A stretch of 64,000 bases of DNA from NCBI RefSeq assembly GCF_018860765.1, contig NZ_JAHKPV010000021.1, positions 489,845 through 553,844 on the forward strand, in the 5' to 3' direction. Under the pieces are notes generated by a model, which did not search any database, was not told the DNA's origin, and saw only the letters and a program-made list of their open reading frames with translations. The position numbers and the translations under genes are program-made. The stretch is from Marinobacter salexigens (GTDB lineage Bacteria; Pseudomonadota; Gammaproteobacteria; Pseudomonadales; Oleiphilaceae). Shown here piece after piece: positions 17,987 through 26,260 of this stretch; position 1 is the stretch's first letter, and every line of letters begins with the position of its first letter.

Positions 17987-18012
17987 CGCCTGGCTAACTA
18001 AAATGCAGAGTA

Positions 18013-18246
18013 TCAGGTATGCGCGACGATGTAGTCGATCGCGTCCTGAACACTGGCTAGCTTCTCGGCTTCTTCGTCTGGAATTTCAGTTTCAAATTCC
18101 TCTTCCAGTGCCATCACCAGCTCAACGGTGTCCAGTGAGTCAGCGCCAAGATCCTCAACAAAAGAAGATGAGTTCTGAACTTCGGACTCTTTAACGCCCA
18201 GTTGTTCACAAACAATCTTCTTAACGCGCTCTTCAACTGTACTCAT
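18013..18246 (-). CDS. acpP: Acyl carrier protein
   Basis: A 77-residue acidic four-helix protein carrying acyl chains on a phosphopantetheine arm. The attachment site is Ser37 in [10 protein letters not shown]. The open frame runs upstream to 18363, but the family start [10 protein letters not shown] is at ATG 18246, which is preceded by AGGA. It lies between fabG and fabF, the standard position, and has a strong hairpin terminator downstream. Confidence 0.98.
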   Translation of the reverse strand: MSTVEERVKKIVCEQLGVKESEVQNSSSFVEDLGADSLDTVELVMALEEEFETEIPDEEAEKLASVQDAIDYIVAHT

Positions 18247-18381
18247 AATGTCCTCACTTTGTGTATCTACCAAGCAACTCAAGTGCTGCCAGTTTAGTGT
18301 AAACCCTACCTGCAAACAAGCAGGGATCCGGTTAAACATGTTGTGCGACAAGGAGTTGCGCACGAGCCCCGAAACCGGAGC

Positions 18382-19125
18382 TTATCCCATGTACATCCCG
18401 CCATTTACATGAATGGTCTCTCCACTCACGTAACCGGCAGCATCCGATGCCAGAAAAGCAACAATAGCCGCCACTTCTTCCGGCTGCCCAAAACGACCCG
18501 CGGGTATGATTTCCAGCATAGCCTCGCGTTGCTTGTCGTCCAGTTTTTTTGTCATGTCTGTGTCGATAAATCCGGGCGCAACGCTGTTTGCTGTGATGCC
18601 CCGATTCGACATTTCTTTGGCCAGACTGCGGGTAAAGCCCTCAACACCGGCCTTCGCGGCACAATAGTTGGCCTGCCCAGCATTACCCATGCTCGCCACC
18701 ACGGAGCTGACGTTAATAATGCGCCCCCAGCGTGCTTTTGCCATACCTCGAATAACAGCTTTACTCGTACGGTACACGCTTGAGAGGTTGGTTTCGAGCA
18801 CCGATGCCCAATCGTCGTCCTTAAGCCGCATCAACAGATTATCACGGGTGATACCTGCGTTATTGACCAAAATCAGAGGTGCTGCTGATTTCTCTGCTAT
18901 CGCTTTCAGACCCGCCTCAATGCTTTCAGGATCAGCTACGTTCATTACAATGCCATAGCCATTGGCACCCGCAGCCTTGAGCGTCTCTGTAATGGTTGCT
19001 GCGCCATCAGCGCTGGTCGCAGTACCCACAACCTCCGCACCCTGACTAGCAAGTACTAGAGCGATGGCTTTTCCGATTCCACGGGTAGCACCGGTTACCA
19101 GTGCTGTTTTGCCTTCCAGAGACAT
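18382..19125 (-). CDS. fabG: 3-oxoacyl-ACP reductase
   Basis: A 247-residue short-chain dehydrogenase reducing 3-oxoacyl-ACP to 3-hydroxyacyl-ACP with NADPH. The cofactor motif TGATRGIG is at 11-18, NNAG at 88-91, and the catalytic residues are Ser141, Tyr154 and Lys158 (YCAAK). The C-terminus GETIHVNGGMYM is characteristic of FabG. It lies 74 bases after fabD and 135 bases before acpP; that gap may hold an extra acpP promoter. Confidence 0.97.
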   Translation of the reverse strand: MSLEGKTALVTGATRGIGKAIALVLASQGAEVVGTATSADGAATITETLKAAGANGYGIVMNVADPESIEAGLKAIAEKSAAPLILVNNAGITRDNLLMRLKDDDWASVLETNLSSVYRTSKAVIRGMAKARWGRIINVSSVVASMGNAGQANYCAAKAGVEGFTRSLAKEMSNRGITANSVAPGFIDTDMTKKLDDKQREAMLEIIPAGRFGQPEEVAAIVAFLASDAAGYVSGETIHVNGGMYMG

Positions 19126-19199
19126 TTAGGACTCCCTTTTACCACGACTTATTTATCACGACGTTTTCAAAACATCATAAGAATGTTCTCAAGACATCC

Positions 19200-20138
19200 T
19201 TATGACTGTTCAAATGCAGCAAGCGCAGCCGTTAGCGACTCAGGGCTTTCCATGCCATGAACGGCGAGTCCTCGATCAATTCGCTTGGCCAAGCCGGCCA
19301 GCACTTTGCCAGTGCCACATTCAAGAGCGACCTTAACATCGCTCCCAACTAAAGTACGCATCGAATCCGCCCATAACACCGGCGAATAAAGCTGCTTTAT
19401 CAGATTAGCCTTCAGTGTAGCCGAATCTGTAACAGCTGCAGCGTTAACATTCTGTATTACAGGAATGACAGCATCGTTAAAACGAACTACATCCAGAGCC
19501 TGAGCCAACTCTTCTGCGGCATCTTTCATTAGAGCGCAGTGGGACGGAACACTAACAGGCAGAGGCATGGCCTTACGGGCGCCTTTTGCCTTGCAGGCTT
19601 CAATGGCGCGCTCAACGGCTGTAGCCGAACCCGCAATCACCACCTGCCCCGGCGCATTAAAGTTCACTGCGGACACCACATCGCCGTTGGCCGCTTCATC
19701 ACAGGCCGCAACAACGTCTGCATCCTCCAAACCAAGAATAGCAGCCATCTTACCTTCGCCTGCAGGAACGGCTTCTTGCATCAATTCGCCGCGCAAGCGC
19801 ACAAGCTTGACAGCTTCGACAAAATCGAGGCTTTCAGCCGCCACTAGCGCACTGTATTCACCTAAACTGTGGCCCGCCAGAAAATCCGGCCGCGGCCCAC
19901 CGGCCACAAACCACTCTCGCCACAATGCAACGCTGGCCGTCAGCATCGCTGGCTGGGTATTCATAGTCTGGTTGAGTTCTTCTGCCGGGCCTTTCTGGCA
20001 CAGGTCCCACAGATCGTAGCCAAGCACGTTAGACGCTTCAGCGAAGGTTTTGTTGATCATGGGCCATGAATCGGCAGCACCGGATAGCATGCCAACCGAT
20101 TGAGAGCCCTGTCCGGGAAATATAAAGGCTGATTTCAT
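19200..20138 (-). CDS. fabD: Malonyl-CoA--ACP transacylase
   Basis: A 312-residue transferase loading malonyl groups onto ACP. The nucleophile is Ser91 in GHSLGEYSALVA (89-100), the partner His200 is in VPSHCALM, and the N-terminus FIFPGQGSQSVGM is typical. It is downstream of plsX (105-base gap) and upstream of fabG in the fatty-acid operon. Confidence 0.97.
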   Translation of the reverse strand: MKSAFIFPGQGSQSVGMLSGAADSWPMINKTFAEASNVLGYDLWDLCQKGPAEELNQTMNTQPAMLTASVALWREWFVAGGPRPDFLAGHSLGEYSALVAAESLDFVEAVKLVRLRGELMQEAVPAGEGKMAAILGLEDADVVAACDEAANGDVVSAVNFNAPGQVVIAGSATAVERAIEACKAKGARKAMPLPVSVPSHCALMKDAAEELAQALDVVRFNDAVIPVIQNVNAAAVTDSATLKANLIKQLYSPVLWADSMRTLVGSDVKVALECGTGKVLAGLAKRIDRGLAVHGMESPESLTAALAAFEQS

Positions 20139-20243
20139 GAGCGGGATCTTATCGTTATTGGAAGTTTTGGGAGATTAGCCAATAGTACAACCTGGCTGAT
20201 ATTTGCGCGAGTAAGCCGGACCAAACGGCCAAGCATTAGGCGC

Positions 20244-21245
20244 TCAAAGCATTAGATCATCAAGACGCTCATTAATGCGCCTTGGCACTTCAAGCTCAAC
20301 TTCACCAACCGCCTGACGAATGGCGGCCAACATAGCACGCTCATTCGCATTGCCATGGCTTTTAATGACCACGCCCTGAAGGCCAAGAAGACTCGCGCCA
20401 TTATGGCGAGAAGGATCCATCAAACGAAGGAGTCGCCCAATAATGGGGCGTGCAAGTAGGCCCACAAAGCGGCCATATAGCGTACGGGTCAATGCCTGCT
20501 CCATAAGTTCGATCAGCAACCCGGCTACACCTTCTCCGGTTTTTAGCGCGATATTGCCTACAAAACCATCACACACCACTACATCCGCAACATCGCGAAA
20601 TAAATCACTACCCTCTACGTAGCCGATATAGTTAATCGAATCACATTGGGCAAGCATATGGGAGGCTAGACGAACCTGTTCGTTGCCTTTTATTTCTTCC
20701 TCGCCCACATTCAGCAAAGCTACGCGGGGCTCGCCCTGGCTGCAGATTGCCGAGGCCATCAAAGAACCCATCAAGGCATACTGATAGAGGTTCTCGGCGC
20801 TGGAGTCCACGTTGGCACCCAGATCCAGAACATGGCAGCGCCCTCTTAACGAAGGTATCAACTTGGCTATTGCCGGGCGCTCAATACCCGGGTACATACG
20901 GATGATAGAACGGCCAAACGCCATCAAAGCACCGGTATTACCCGCACTGACACAGCCCTGAGCCTCGCCATCACGGACCAGACTCAAAGCAATCGCCATA
21001 GACGAGTTTTTCTTATGCCGCAGCGCATGCGAGGGACGCTCATTCATGCGCACAACATCTGCAGCTTCAACAATACGGATTCGCGGATGCCCATCATGCA
21101 AAAAAGCCTCAAGCTCACTCCGGATTCCCACCAGAATAAAACTTAAGGCTTTATTTTCGCGCACCGCTTCAAGAGCTGCAGCAACGACTACTGCGGCACC
21201 CCGATCACCACTCATGGCATCAATCGCTATGGTAACCGGTTTCAC
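20244..21245 (-). CDS. plsX: Phosphate acyltransferase
   Basis: A 333-residue enzyme forming acyl-phosphate from acyl-ACP and phosphate, the donor used by PlsY in phospholipid synthesis. IAIDAMSGDRG near the start, SAGNTGALMAFG around 100-112 and DGFVGNIALKTGEG near 205-218 are family motifs. The start codon is GTG at 21245. It follows rpmF by 43 bases, the conserved rpmF-plsX-fab order linking ribosome and membrane synthesis. Confidence 0.96.
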   Translation of the reverse strand: MKPVTIAIDAMSGDRGAAVVVAAALEAVRENKALSFILVGIRSELEAFLHDGHPRIRIVEAADVVRMNERPSHALRHKKNSSMAIALSLVRDGEAQGCVSAGNTGALMAFGRSIIRMYPGIERPAIAKLIPSLRGRCHVLDLGANVDSSAENLYQYALMGSLMASAICSQGEPRVALLNVGEEEIKGNEQVRLASHMLAQCDSINYIGYVEGSDLFRDVADVVVCDGFVGNIALKTGEGVAGLLIELMEQALTRTLYGRFVGLLARPIIGRLLRLMDPSRHNGASLLGLQGVVIKSHGNANERAMLAAIRQAVGEVELEVPRRINERLDDLML

Positions 21246-21288
21246 CGCTTGGCCATTCGACTGAGGATTGTGCGGTAATGCAACGAGA

Positions 21289-21468
21289 TTACTCGTCGTT
21301 AGACTCGATTACCTGCTTACCACGGTAAAATCCGTCCGGAGACACGTGGTGACGACGATGAACTTCGCCGGTTGTTGAATCCGTGCTCAGAGCTGCAGTG
21401 CTGAGAGCATCGTGGGCACGACGCATGCCACGCTTGGAACGAGTCTTACGGTTCTTCTGTACAGCCAT
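21289..21468 (-). CDS. rpmF: 50S ribosomal protein L32
   Basis: A 59-residue basic protein starting [20 protein letters not shown], the classic L32 opening, and ending in VIESNDE. It has the cysteine-free form of L32, without the zinc ribbon found in other lineages. An AGGAG-like site (on the minus strand GGAGTAGAACC) precedes ATG 21468. Position between yceD and plsX is the standard one in gammaproteobacteria. Confidence 0.97.
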   Translation of the reverse strand: MAVQKNRKTRSKRGMRRAHDALSTAALSTDSTTGEVHRRHHVSPDGFYRGKQVIESNDE

Positions 21469-21571
21469 GGTTCTACTCCTGACCTGTTAACGTAAACTTT
21501 ACTTGAATAGGGTTACGAATAACGTGTGTTCGTTGATTGCGCCGATCTTCATCAGAAGGCCCACGCCCTAA

Positions 21572-22126
21572 TTAATGCTTTGTATTCTTGAGCCCTGCTA
21601 ACACGCTGAACGGGTTGTCGGCTTGCTTCTTCTCTGGAACTTCAGCAGAACCATCTGGCTCATAAGCTTCCAACTCTGCACTCGCAGGGCAGTCACCCCG
21701 GTCGTGAAGCGGATAAGGAGCCAGCACCAGCAGCAACTCGTCTTCAGTCATTGACCACAGATCCGCACTGAAATCATCAGTCAGAAACGGCTCAAGATCT
21801 TTTGGTAACCCCTGCGCCTGCTCGTCGCTGGTCACCAGCCCCAGTGTAAACCGGGAAGCCAAAACAGACTTCATAGGCCCCATGCAGCGCTGACACTCCA
21901 GATTAACCGGAGCCTCCAATTCGCCAGTAACAATGCGGCGACGCTGGCTATCTTTGTAAAAAGACAGCTTTACGCGACAAACATCGCCATCATCGAATCC
22001 CAAAACAGCTTCACGGAAACGAGGCAATGCACTGAGAGGAATTTCTCCCTCCAGTATGCTTTCGTGTTCCGCCAACTTGTACGGATCGACTATTTTTGGC
22101 AACTCGGCACTAGACGCATTTGACAT
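21572..22126 (-). CDS. yceD: YceD/DUF177 family protein (23S rRNA accumulation protein)
   Basis: A 184-residue cytoplasmic protein of the DUF177 family. It carries the conserved LECQRCMGPM motif at 77-86, with the paired cysteines Cys78 and Cys81, and an acidic C-terminal part. In E. coli and plants family members are needed for normal 23S rRNA levels. It is the first gene of the leftward rpmF-plsX-fab operon, divergent from maf. The molecular activity is not established. Confidence 0.93.
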   Translation of the reverse strand: MSNASSAELPKIVDPYKLAEHESILEGEIPLSALPRFREAVLGFDDGDVCRVKLSFYKDSQRRRIVTGELEAPVNLECQRCMGPMKSVLASRFTLGLVTSDEQAQGLPKDLEPFLTDDFSADLWSMTEDELLLVLAPYPLHDRGDCPASAELEAYEPDGSAEVPEKKQADNPFSVLAGLKNTKH

Positions 22127-22260
22127 AGGCGCGCAATTCTAGGGGCGAAGCTCGCCGCTGTCAAAGACTTCGTCGGCTTTTGCTCAGGGGTTCCGGTTTC
22201 CGTAGGTGTATTCTACGATAAGCGCTTCAAAAACTGGCGCACATTTTTCAAGGATCACCC

Positions 22261-22857
22261 ATGCCCCATAAACATTTGCTACTGGCCTCATCCTCCCCCT
22301 ACCGCAAAGAGCTTCTTGCAAGGCTTGGACTATCCTTCTCATGCGCCAGCCCAAACATTGATGAATCCCCAAAAAAAGAAGAGAGCCCAAAGGAGCTAGC
22401 CATTCGTCTGGCTCGCAGTAAAGCCCAAGCCCTGGCTCCCAAGTACCCGGGGCACTGGGTTATTGGCTCGGATCAGGTAGCCACACTGCCCGACGGCACC
22501 TTGCTGAGCAAACCGGGAACCTATTCAAAAGCTATTCAGCAATTGAAGCAAAGCAGCAACAAGAGTGTGAATTTCCTTACCGGTCTAGCCCTTTTAGACG
22601 CCGATTCCGGAGAATTACAAACCTGCTGCGAAAAATTTACCGTGCACTTCCGAGACCTGACTTCTCAGGAAATCGAGGCATACCTTCGCAAAGAAGAACC
22701 CTACGATTGCGCAGGCAGCTTTAAAATGGAAGGCCTCGGCATAACGCTCTTTCGAGAGCTGCAAGGACAGGACCCAAACAGCCTTATTGGCCTCCCCTTG
22801 ATCGCCCTCAACAATATGCTAACTGCCTGGGGCAGAAACCCGCTTCTGGAAAACTAG
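22261..22857 (+). CDS. maf: Maf-family nucleotide pyrophosphatase (YceF type)
   Basis: A 198-residue Maf/HAM1-fold enzyme hydrolysing modified or canonical nucleoside triphosphates to monophosphates. LASSSPYRKELLARLGL at 8-24 is the substrate loop, and Asp71 in IGSDQVATL is the catalytic base. Its place beside yceD points to the YceF branch, which acts on 7-methyl-GTP. It is divergent from yceD and convergent with sppA (16-base gap). Confidence 0.93.
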   Translation: MPHKHLLLASSSPYRKELLARLGLSFSCASPNIDESPKKEESPKELAIRLARSKAQALAPKYPGHWVIGSDQVATLPDGTLLSKPGTYSKAIQQLKQSSNKSVNFLTGLALLDADSGELQTCCEKFTVHFRDLTSQEIEAYLRKEEPYDCAGSFKMEGLGITLFRELQGQDPNSLIGLPLIALNNMLTAWGRNPLLEN

Positions 22858-22873
22858 CGAGCCACCCCATTCG

Positions 22874-23899
22874 TTATCGCAACTCCAGACGCGACTCAAC
22901 GAGCTGGCTGGCAACGCCCTGACCAAAAGACACACCAAGCTGATCAACAAGATCGCGCAACGGACCTTTGCGACGACTGTAGTCGACCAACTCTTCCTGA
23001 CCAACGACCTGCCTAGCAACATGGGAGGCGCTACCCAGCCCATCCACAAGCCCAAGTTCTAGCGCCTGCTCCCCGCTCCACACCAGACCACTGAACAAGC
23101 GCTCATCGTTCGCCAGACGGTCACCGCGACCCTGTTTTACGGCCTCGATAAACTGCTTGTGGGTATTCTCAAGCACGCTTTGCCAGAACTCCACCTCGCC
23201 CTCTTGCTCGGGGGAGAAGGGATCCAGAAACGCTTTGTTCTCGCCTGCAGTGTAAAGCCTGCGCTCTACACCCAACTTATCCATGACACCGGTAAACCCG
23301 AAACCACCCGCCACAACACCGATAGACCCTACAAGGCTGGCCCGGTTCGCGTAAATTTCATCAGCTGCAGCAGCAATATAATAAGCACCGGACGCTCCGA
23401 TATCCGAAATCACCGCATAAACTTTCTTTTCCGGGTACTCATCCCGCAACCGCTTGATTTCATCGTACACATAGCCGGACTGAACCGGGCTGCCGCCTGG
23501 GCTGTTTATACGCAAAATTACCGCTACAGCGTTATCCTGCTCAAACGCAGAGCGTAGAGAGCCTACAATATTGTCAGCACTGGAAAGCTCATCTGCAGAA
23601 ATAGGCCCATTAATCTCAACAATTGCGGTGTGCTTGCCCGTTGTCGCCTCCAGACCGCCGCCAAACGGCGACCAGACAATAACCAGCAAAGCAAACAGAT
23701 AAGCGAACGTAAGAAACTTGAAAAACACCCCCCAGCGTCGGCTACGACGCTGTTCGGACTGTAACGACATCACAAGCTTTTCGATCAACTTCCAGTCGCG
23801 GCCAGATTCAGGCGGCAGACGCGGCTGATTTCGCCCGGAACGCGGCTCTACAGGTTTATCATCCCACTCCGGAGTTTTTTCAGAATCCCAGTCACTCAT
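22874..23899 (-). CDS. sppA: Signal peptide peptidase SppA, short (36K) type
   Basis: A 341-residue inner-membrane serine protease that degrades cleaved signal peptides. There is a basic, proline-rich cytoplasmic leader, one membrane helix (about 57-76), and a periplasmic ClpP-like fold. Ser170 in IGASGAYYIA is the nucleophile and Lys222 in AGENKAFLDPF the probable base, forming a Ser-Lys dyad. ILRINSPGGSPVQSG (128-142) is the oxyanion region. It is downstream of the HAD gene, 38 bases apart, in a leftward set with rluC. Confidence 0.94.
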   Translation of the reverse strand: MSDWDSEKTPEWDDKPVEPRSGRNQPRLPPESGRDWKLIEKLVMSLQSEQRRSRRWGVFFKFLTFAYLFALLVIVWSPFGGGLEATTGKHTAIVEINGPISADELSSADNIVGSLRSAFEQDNAVAVILRINSPGGSPVQSGYVYDEIKRLRDEYPEKKVYAVISDIGASGAYYIAAAADEIYANRASLVGSIGVVAGGFGFTGVMDKLGVERRLYTAGENKAFLDPFSPEQEGEVEFWQSVLENTHKQFIEAVKQGRGDRLANDERLFSGLVWSGEQALELGLVDGLGSASHVARQVVGQEELVDYSRRKGPLRDLVDQLGVSFGQGVASQLVESRLELR

Positions 23900-23937
23900 G
23901 CGTTTTTCCCGTTAGACGTTATTTCACCAAAAATCAC

Positions 23938-24585
23938 TTACAAACCAAGCACACTGCGAAGATCCGAAACTGAATCCACGATGGCGCGAGGCCCATAGCT
24001 ACCAAGCACATCACGCTTATGCACGCCCCACTCAACCCCAATAGAGGGCATACCGATACGCTGCGCCATCTCAAGGTCGTAACGGGTATCACCAATCATT
24101 ACGGCTTGTGCAGGCTCAATTCCGTAGAAAAGAAGAATTTCCTCAAGCATGCGCGGATCCGGCTTGGAGCGGGTTTCATCAGCACAGCGGGTAATATCAA
24201 AATGCGCACCCAATCCACTCGAGACCAGTGCAGGATCCAAGCCCTTGCGACTCTTCCCGGTTGCCACAGAACATCCGCGCCCCGAACTTTGAAGGTCCAG
24301 CACCACATCCGCCATACCATCAAACAAACTTTGCGGCGTTGTGACTTTACGAAAGAAATAATTGGCATAGCCCTCTCGAATGGCCGTCATCTCATCATGG
24401 CTGATACCAGGATAAAGCCTCCCTAAAGCCTCTACCATACCCAGACCAATAATATCCCGATAGGCCTCTCTCTCCAGAGCGGGATACCCCAACTCGGTAG
24501 CCGCTTGATGGAGACTTTCCGCGATATGGTCAACGGAATCCACCAGCGTGCCGTCCCAGTCAAAAATAACAGCTTTAACATCCAT
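23938..24585 (-). CDS. HAD-superfamily hydrolase (phosphoglycolate phosphatase-like)
   Basis: A 215-residue HAD-IA phosphatase. Motif I is FDWDGTLVDS at 8-17 with Asp9 and Asp11; motif II is ATGKSRKG; motif IV is MIGDTRYDLEMA. The helical cap lies in between. Its start shares one base (TAATG) with the rluC stop, so it is translationally coupled to rluC, an arrangement common in Pseudomonas and relatives. The true substrate is unknown. Confidence 0.92.
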   Translation of the reverse strand: MDVKAVIFDWDGTLVDSVDHIAESLHQAATELGYPALEREAYRDIIGLGMVEALGRLYPGISHDEMTAIREGYANYFFRKVTTPQSLFDGMADVVLDLQSSGRGCSVATGKSRKGLDPALVSSGLGAHFDITRCADETRSKPDPRMLEEILLFYGIEPAQAVMIGDTRYDLEMAQRIGMPSIGVEWGVHKRDVLGSYGPRAIVDSVSDLRSVLGL

Positions 24586-25649
24586 TAAATCGCCCCCGTT
24601 TCACGCACTTGAAGCCTGCTCAGCACGTGGCTAAATACGTCGTCATAAGGAGCCTCAAACCGAACTGCCTCACCCGTAACAGGCAAGGCCAACTCGAGAG
24701 CCCGGGCATGCAGCATCAGGCGCTGACCGCCGACAGCCCGAAAAGCTTTGAGACTTACATCATCCATATACTTGTCATCCCCTGCTATTGGATGACCGGC
24801 ACAAAGGCTGTGCACACGAATTTGGTGGGTTCGGCCAGTAACCGGAGACGCCTCCACCAGGCTATAGCCTTCAAAGCGCGCAAGACAGCGAAACGTTGTA
24901 AGCGACGCTTTGCCTGCCTCATCGACTTTAACCCTGCGCTCACCATTCGGCATTTCATAACGCAACAAAGGCTCATCAACACGGCCAAGTTTGTCGGGCC
25001 AATTTCCTGCTACCAGAGCATGGTATTGCTTACGAATTCGCCGCTGCCGGAGTTCGTCTTGCAGGTACCGCAAAGCAGAACGCTTCTTGGCCACCATAAC
25101 CAAACCGGATGTATCCCTATCCAAGCGATGCACCAACTCAAGAAAGCGCGCTTCCGGGCGAGCTGACCGCAGCACTTCAATCAGACCGAAGCTGAGACCG
25201 CTACCACCATGCACCGCTATGCCGGAAGGTTTGTTCACCACCAGCATCTGATCATTTTCGAATACCACTGCCGCTTCCACAACGCCCTGAACACGGCTCC
25301 CTGGGGCCGCTTGGGGCGCCTTTTCTTTTCGAACCACTGGCGGAATACGCACTTGATCGCCTGTTGCAAGACGCGTATCAGGCTTTACCCTACCCTTATT
25401 TACCCGCACCTCCCCCTTTCGGACGATGCGGTAAATGATACTTCTGGGCACACCACGAAGCTGGGCCAGCAGAAAATTATCCAGCCGTTGCCCGTGGTTG
25501 TCTTCGTCAACCGTCACCCACAAAACGCCCTGTTTAACCGGCTCCCGAGCGGAATCAGCTTTCCGCGCACCGGCACTGTGCACCGGGTAAGACGTCGGTT
25601 TTTTCGCCCGGCCTTTAGCTGGCTTTCCGTTAGCTGGTTTGCGGGACAT
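24585..25649 (-). CDS. rluC: 23S rRNA pseudouridine(955/2504/2580) synthase
   Basis: A 354-residue RluA-family enzyme modifying 23S rRNA. An S4 RNA-binding domain (about 54-110, QRLDNFLLAQLRGVPRSIIYRIVRKGEVRVN in two parts) precedes the catalytic domain with HRLDRDTSG at 174-182; Asp177 is the nucleophile. About 35 basic residues at the N-terminus are extra compared with E. coli RluC. Its location divergent from rne and coupled to a HAD gene is the conserved rluC position, which supports RluC over the related RluD. Confidence 0.94.
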   Translation of the reverse strand: MSRKPANGKPAKGRAKKPTSYPVHSAGARKADSAREPVKQGVLWVTVDEDNHGQRLDNFLLAQLRGVPRSIIYRIVRKGEVRVNKGRVKPDTRLATGDQVRIPPVVRKEKAPQAAPGSRVQGVVEAAVVFENDQMLVVNKPSGIAVHGGSGLSFGLIEVLRSARPEARFLELVHRLDRDTSGLVMVAKKRSALRYLQDELRQRRIRKQYHALVAGNWPDKLGRVDEPLLRYEMPNGERRVKVDEAGKASLTTFRCLARFEGYSLVEASPVTGRTHQIRVHSLCAGHPIAGDDKYMDDVSLKAFRAVGGQRLMLHARALELALPVTGEAVRFEAPYDDVFSHVLSRLQVRETGAI

Positions 25650-26010
25650 AAGATTCCTTTAAAAAGGTGACGTAACTGACGGCACGGGCAGGATTGAACG
25701 AGTACCTGATTGCTGTTATATTCCAGCGTGATCTGTCGTTTGTCTACGGCCTGACCAACTCTAGTCAGAAGCCGGAGCGGCAGAAGTATACCGACACTAT
25801 TCAAGAGTTTGAACGCCGAGCGCCCAATCACTATCGGGCACGGCGTAAGAAATGCTTCCGAAGTGCCGAGGAATACCCGTAAAAGAACGGCGAACTGGCA
25901 CCGGAAATTACTAAAACCGCGCGGAAAACCGCCGGGCGATTATCGCGAAGAATCACTGCCACGCAAGGCCGGGCCGTCCAGCTTACGAATACGACGTGAG
26001 ACCCAAGCGC

Positions 26011-26039
26011 TTGTGTGAACTTGAAAACGGATTATATGC
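26011..26039 (+). promoter_or_regulatory. Candidate rne promoter
   Basis: TTGTGT (26011-26016) and TATATG (26034-26039) lie 17 bases apart. The match to consensus is moderate. Use of it would give a leader of about 215 bases before the rne ATG. Confidence 0.3.
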
Positions 26040-26161
26040 GTCAACAGACAAGAACCCTACACGACACTTCGCTGCCATTAGGCAGACGGTACGTTGTCGG
26101 TGGTCTCAGACCAAGAGGATCACACCCCGACAGGGAGTGATTCGTTTGTCCGCCGCTCCTC

Positions 26162-26209
26162 CCCTGCCTCGCAGGGCTTGCGGCACGCACATCCTGCTTC
26201 GCAGATGCG
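26162..26209 (+). promoter_or_regulatory. Two adjacent hairpins in the rne leader
   Basis: Hairpin one is CCCTGC-CTC-GCAGGG (26162-26176), perfect with a three-base loop. Hairpin two (26186-26209) has the core CTGC-TTC-GCAG, extended by CAT/ATG and CG pairs with small bulges. The shared core CCTGC-YTC-GCAG suggests a duplicated RNA element, likely part of the RNase E feedback site. They end about 50 bases before the start codon. Confidence 0.5.
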
Positions 26210-26260
26210 ACGCCCATCGGTTTTCTGTCAAAATCTAACGACAGGAAATCCACTTTTCCC

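Larger units (their letters stand above)
25650..26260. other. Long intergenic leader region between rluC and rne
   Basis: These 611 bases separate the divergent rluC and rne genes. Short frames in it look unlike real proteins. In gammaproteobacteria the rne leader folds into hairpins through which RNase E controls its own mRNA; the right half here holds two clear hairpins and a possible promoter. The left half (25650-25990) shows nothing I can name beyond the rluC promoter it must contain. Confidence 0.6.

Noticed and set aside
25694..26018. Short frames in the rluC-rne gap
   Set aside because: No ribosome site or family similarity; the region is more likely leader and promoter sequence.
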